Of a DNA stretch of 64,000 bases, positions 59,269-64,000 are shown piece by piece (the stretch's first letter is position 1; each line of letters begins with the position of its first letter). The notes under the pieces were generated by a model, which saw nothing but the letters and a program-made list of their open reading frames with translations, searched no databases and was not told the DNA's origin. The position numbers and the translations under genes were made by a program. The stretch spans positions 2,651,048 through 2,715,047 of the forward strand of contig JAUJYN010000021.1 of the NCBI GenBank assembly GCA_030737835.1, written 5' to 3'. Source of the stretch: Acorus gramineus. Taxonomy: Eukaryota > Streptophyta > Magnoliopsida > Acorales > Acoraceae.

Positions 59269-61930
59269 TGTTATGCCTATGTCATTTGCAGCCATTTCGG
59301 TTAAGCCTTAGTCACATCTGGGTCATTCAGTGCCTTTTTCATTTTTTCGATCGGAGTCGCTAAAATTTTCGCTTTTAGCTACCTGTGAAAGTTGGAGTAC
59401 TCTAATTGGAAATCTAACCGCATATTATGGGTCATGTTACCGTTTTGTACTACCCATAAAAATTTCATCGAATTCCGGTAACGTTTTGAAAAATATGCAG
59501 TTCCGAACCGTATCCGGATTTGGCCGTTACTGGGTTTCGGTGGGTGAGATATTTTCGAGTGTGTGGTGCTTCTCCGCACACTTCCCAATAAAGCAAAAAT
59601 GAGTGGTTGAGTGAGGGTGAGCCTAACCCTAACCTCACCACCCCCTTATGGTCACCCCTAGACACTATTTGGGCTTGAAAAAGACATTTTTGCCCTCTCT
59701 CTCCCCCTCTCTCCCATTTCGTGGAACTCTCTCAAGCTCCCTCTCTTGGTCTCTTTTTCCCCTCTTTGTGTGTGGAGAAGGAGGAGGAAGAAGCAAAAGA
59801 AGGAGAAGGTGAAGAAGGAAGCACAAGAAGGTGTGTTTTGTGTATATGTTGTTGTTGTTGTGGTTTCTCTTCTCTCAAGCTCTCTCTCATGTCTTCCCCC
59901 CCTGTTTTTCAGCCAAAGAAGGCTGAGGAGAGGCTGTGGAGGTGGTGGTGGTGGTTGAGGTGGTCGCGGGTGCATCGAGGGCCCTCGAATCTCCCCCTTT
60001 CATTCCCCCTCCCTTGGTGAGCTCTCCCCCTTCTTTTCTTTGGTTTTTCATGTGTTAGGGGTTGTAAGGGGGTCATGCATGCTAGATGATTGAGTTAGGG
60101 TGAGTGAGGAGTGTGGGGGAGGGGTTAAATGGTGGCTGGGCGCGCACGCAGGTCTTTCCGCGCGCGTGGTGAGTGCAATCAGGCCTGCAGGCGGGAGCGT
60201 GCGCAGGCGCGCTGGTGTGCGCGTAGGGTGTTGGCAGGCGCGCGGTGCTCGTGGGCCGTGCGAGTGAGTGCGCGCGGGCGCATGTCTGGGTGCCAGCGGG
60301 GTTGGGGGCGCGTGCGTGTGTGCATACACATGCGGGGCCACGCATGTGGCTGCCTAGGGGCTCAGGTAAGTGCTGGGACAATCGGGCATGCATGCGTGCG
60401 TGCGTGCTCGCATGCGTGCGAGCCCGTATGCATGCATGTCTAAGTCTTTGGCATTTCTAGTAAATTCTAAGTGTTATAATGTGATTTTACTCACCAAATT
60501 TGATGCCCTTACCTTGTAGATCTCGTCGGATGGGATGCGCGAGGTCCCAGGTTGCGGTGAGTGGTTCAATCCAACCCTTTGGGATGTGCTCGATGCACGT
60601 AGTCGTGCATCGCGCATCCATGGGGCTTTTTGCACCCTAAATATGTTAGATATTTGCATGCTAGGCTTGTATAGCTCGTATATTGCGTAGAACCCCCTTT
60701 TCTACCATATACTTGCCTATGTATATTCATGTGTGAATTATTATGTATGCATGCACCCTTCATGTATGGGCATGTGTGATGTGGGTTTTCATGAATGTAT
60801 AGAATAAGCATGCCTTAGGTAGTCCCTATGAGTAATACTACCATATTAATTGGAATATCCAGCATGATTAAGTCTGGGTTAATAACGAGCACATGCCTAA
60901 TATTCCCTTGCGATAAGACTCGAGGGCGTGGTGTAGTTGTTGCGCCCATGCTAATGGGGCAAAGCTATGACCAACTTCAAGAGATGATGATCTCTCTCTC
61001 GCCCTCTCCCTCTGCACGACGAACTGAGTAAGTAGAAGCGATTTCCTACTCAACTCAAATTTGTTTGGAATATTGGCATGCACCTGTTAGTGCGCGAGAT
61101 CGCACTTGACCCTTCCCTTTTAAGTTGGTGATATCCAACGCATGCTTAAGTTATACCTTGTATGCTTATATGATTCATAGCCTTGTATACATGTAAAAGG
61201 GGGGTATACCTTGTATGCATGTTTAAGTTGGCCATACCTTGTATGCATGTTGTATGATTTGTTGTTTATGATGCAAATCCATGTTAGGAGATACCCTTAT
61301 AGTCAATTATTAGATGATCGTGCATATGATTCATGCACATAGCTATGATATGATTCTCCTATTATAAATATGCACATGTTAAAACTACTTAGGCCTATCA
61401 GAAATAGGGGTGGTTACGACCCGCTGTCGGGATGTACCTCATTAGTTAGTGCGCGAGTGTGGTAATCGCCCCTACATCCGTGTGATGCACTTGAATGGAA
61501 TTTAAGAGAATTCATTTGTTGTATCAGTTTTGTTAAACCGGTAGCTATGGCATTAAGTTAGGCCTACCCGTGCTAGGCGCGTATATGAACCGCTTGTAGG
61601 GTTATATGCCTTGGGCTTAATTCTGCATGAGAGCAGAGGTAAACCCTCGCGTCCGAGCGACGCACCCCTGTGTGAGTAAAAGAGTATTCGATATCATCGA
61701 TATGTGATTATCGAGCGTAGCCCATAGGGTTCGCTTTGCGAACGTGGGGTGCTTCCTCCTGACATCGTCGTGTGTCAGAACACCCAGCGTCGAAGTTGCC
61801 CTGTTTGGGTGCCACCACTTGTAGGTGCTACCGATGCGTATCGCAGAACACATTTGGCTGATGTATCGATCGTAGAAGGCCGATAGGTAGAGGCTACCGG
61901 ATGATATTGCGAGCGTGGAATCGTTCTCCC
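59269..61930 (+). mobile_element. Family A LTR (copy 10), partial
   Basis: It starts TGTTATGCCTATGTC after ATATT. It has the GGTTAAGCCTTAGTCAC and GGTAACGTTTTGAAAAATATGC 5' block, CT- and GGTGG-rich DNA, and a CpG-dense cassette (60140-60440). The GTTTGTTAAGTTGG...CATGTTGTATG region includes a local duplication of a TACCTTGTATGCATGT block (61157-61250). The opposite-strand copy 11 starts at 61931 within its CGTTCTCCC block. Confidence 0.85.
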
Positions 61931-64000
61931 TGTCACGTCCCAGGGCGGCCGTCCCCGATACGTGGCAAATATATATAATATCAGCAGTCTATATAGGAGA
62001 TCAATAAAATACTATAAATAACACCGAAAATGACAACACAGACAATAAGGTAGTGACATAATATATACAAATTTTGGGGAGAGACCATACCGTTGGTCGA
62101 AGAGACGCGGAATTACTGGTCCACACAACACTACTGAATCACCAACCTCACCCGCACCTTCACTCCCGGAGGGAGACTCTTGGGTCTCTTCGGAGAGATC
62201 ATACCGTTGGTCGAAGAGACGCGGAATTACTGGTCAACACAATACTACTAGATCACCAACCTCACCCTCACCCTCACTCCCGAAGGAAGACTCTTGGGAC
62301 TCTTGGGGAGAGACCATACCGTTGGTCGAAGAGATTCGGAATTACTGGTCTACACAACACTACTGGATCATCTACATCGAGATAACTGTCCAACGATGTC
62401 TCTGAACATCTATACGCAACCGGACCCAACAACTATGGGAACGGATGAACAACGAATGGGTCATGCGGCGATGTGTCTTCACCTCATCCTCACCCTTTAG
62501 AGGTGACATAGGACTTTTGGAGAGATTAGACTCCTCTACATCCTTGGTCCATTGGTAGCTCTTTCCCTGGGTATTCTCTATCTGGTATACTCCCACGATC
62601 AGTACGCTCCTGAACGCATCGGTAGTACCTACGGATGGGAGCCCTCTGTCAGGAAAGCTTTTCCAACGCCGGGGAGTTCCTACACGGATCCAACGAAGGG
62701 GAGAACGATTCCACGCTCGCAATATCATTCGTTAGCCCTCTCCCAGGTAGCCTCTACCTGATATACTCCCATGATCAGTACATCTTGTTGCATGCATCGA
62801 TAGTACCTATAGGTGGGGGCCCTCTGTCAGGACAGCTACAACCTGGGCCGCTTCAACACGGACGACATTGGGAGGAAACACTCCATGTTCGCAAAGTGAA
62901 CCCAATGGAAAAACAACTACTCTCGATAATCACATATCGATGATATCGAATACTATTGTACTCCCACATGGTTGTGTCGCTCGGACACAAGGGGGGGGGG
63001 TTGCCTCTGCTCTCACGCAGAAATAATCCCAAGGCACATAACCCAACAGGTGGTTCATATACACGCCTAGCACGGGTAGGCCTAGCTTAATGCCCAAACT
63101 ACCGGCTTAACAAAACCGATAAGATAATGAATTCTCCTGAATTCCAAACGAGTGCATCGCTCGGATGCACGGGGGCGATTACATCGCTAGCGCTCTAACT
63201 AATAAGGTACAACCCGACAACGGGTCATACCCACGCCTATTTCAGATAGGCCTAATTAGTTTTAACATGCGCATATATTTTATAGGAGAATTAAATCTTA
63301 GTTATGTGCATGAACCATATGCACGATCACATATCAATTAATCATAGGGATACTCCCTAATAATAGATTTACATCATAATAAATCATACAACATGCATAC
63401 ATGGTCATTAATCACATAAGCACATAAGGCCTAACTTAAGCATGCGTTGGATATCACCAACTTCAAAGGTAAGGGTCAAGCGCAAATCTCGCACACTAAT
63501 ATGTGCATGCCAATATTCAAAACGAAACTGAGTTGAGTAGGAAATCGCATCTACTTACACAGTTCGTGCAGAGGGAGAGGGCGAGAGAGATCATCATCTC
63601 ATGAAGTTGGTCATAGCCTTGCCCCATTAGCATGGGCGCAACAACTACACCATGCCCTCGAGTCTTATCGCAAGGGAATATTAGGCAGGTGCCCATTATT
63701 AACCCAGACTTAATCATGCTGGATATTCCAATTAATATCATGGGAGTAGTATTACAATACTACCTAAGGTATGCCATAATACATCCATACACATTACAAA
63801 AATACATGCCCATACTAGGGGGGCGCATGCAACACAATCATTCATACATGGATACAATACATGCAATATAAGCCTAGCATGCAAGATATCTAACATATTA
63901 TAGTTTAAGCATGACCATACTACTTATCTACACAAGTAGTATAGCTAGGGTGCCCCATCGATGCGCGACGCGCGACTACGGGCGTCGAGCGCATCCCGAG
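61931..64000 (-). mobile_element. Family A LTR (copy 11), minus strand, runs off the window
   Basis: It begins TGTCACGTCCCAGGGCGG after CTCCC. The first 140 bp resemble the 3' end of copy 1 (inverse of ATTGATCTCCTGTATAGACTG). From about 62073 it matches the common type, with three tandem units of about 115 bp starting near 62081, 62195 and 62310. Conserved palindromes occur near 62925-62950 (TCGATAATCACATATCGA), about 63128-63143 (GAATTC pair) and 63918-63943 (ATACTACTT...AAGTAGTAT). The window ends in its GCGCGACGCGCG palindrome. Confidence 0.85.

Overview
This is plant nuclear DNA. It holds one intact host gene, a five-exon gene for cytosolic 40S ribosomal protein eS8 (RPS8; 25213-29301, plus strand). 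Short introns, a telo-box and a site II-type motif upstream, and transposon families typical of seed plants (Tat and Tekay Ty3/gypsy, TRIM, PIF/Harbinger, Mutator-like) point to an angiosperm, probably a eudicot with a repeat-rich genome. The species cannot be named from the sequence.

Layout. 1-6489: pol region and 3' spacer of a decayed Tat-lineage Ty3/gypsy element, split by a solo LTR (344-3025). 6490-15206: a minus-strand solo LTR of that same LTR family (family B), carrying two later insertions (7104-9724 plus, 9750-13387 minus) of a larger LTR family (family A, TGTTATGCC...GTGACA, 2.6-3.7 kb). 15207-15998: a TRIM. 16383-16605: a 40-bp tandem repeat. 17015-18096: a Mutator-like foldback element with hairpin arrays in its arms. 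18833-24345: a DNA-element-like repeat (family M), itself split by a family A LTR (19018-22544). 24354-31410: AT-rich DNA around RPS8; a short non-LTR retroposon sits in RPS8 intron 3. 31411-31714: a second TRIM. 32099-33837: a second family M copy. 34707-47553: a PIF/Harbinger-like transposon swollen by nested LTR material (36571-45688), with a decayed transposase and a GRF zinc-finger gene remnant. 47554-54731: 3' part of a Tekay-lineage gypsy element whose 3' LTR is split by a complete family A LTR (50147-53802). 54732-55639: second copy of the GRF 3' region. 55645-64000: more family A copies in both orientations, with unassigned DNA at 58198-59268.

Nesting order is readable from 5-bp target duplications: GGTAG, GACAT, GGTCC, TAACC and CTAAA each flank one LTR exactly. 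The Tat and Harbinger elements are oldest, then the family B and Tekay LTRs, then family A. Family A LTRs dominate. They are modular: alternative 5' parts, and a middle part that is either a CpG-dense alternating purine/pyrimidine stretch or an ordinary sequence. They also carry a string of conserved perfect stem-loops. Nearly all other open frames in the window lie in these repeats and are not genes.

I found no convincing new coding system. The items most worth a second look are: the chains of GGCGGCTA palindromes shared by two unrelated LTR types; the conserved hairpins and swappable GC cassette of family A; the hairpin-array foldback element; and the GRF zinc-finger/membrane-segment gene found twice beside the Harbinger transposase.
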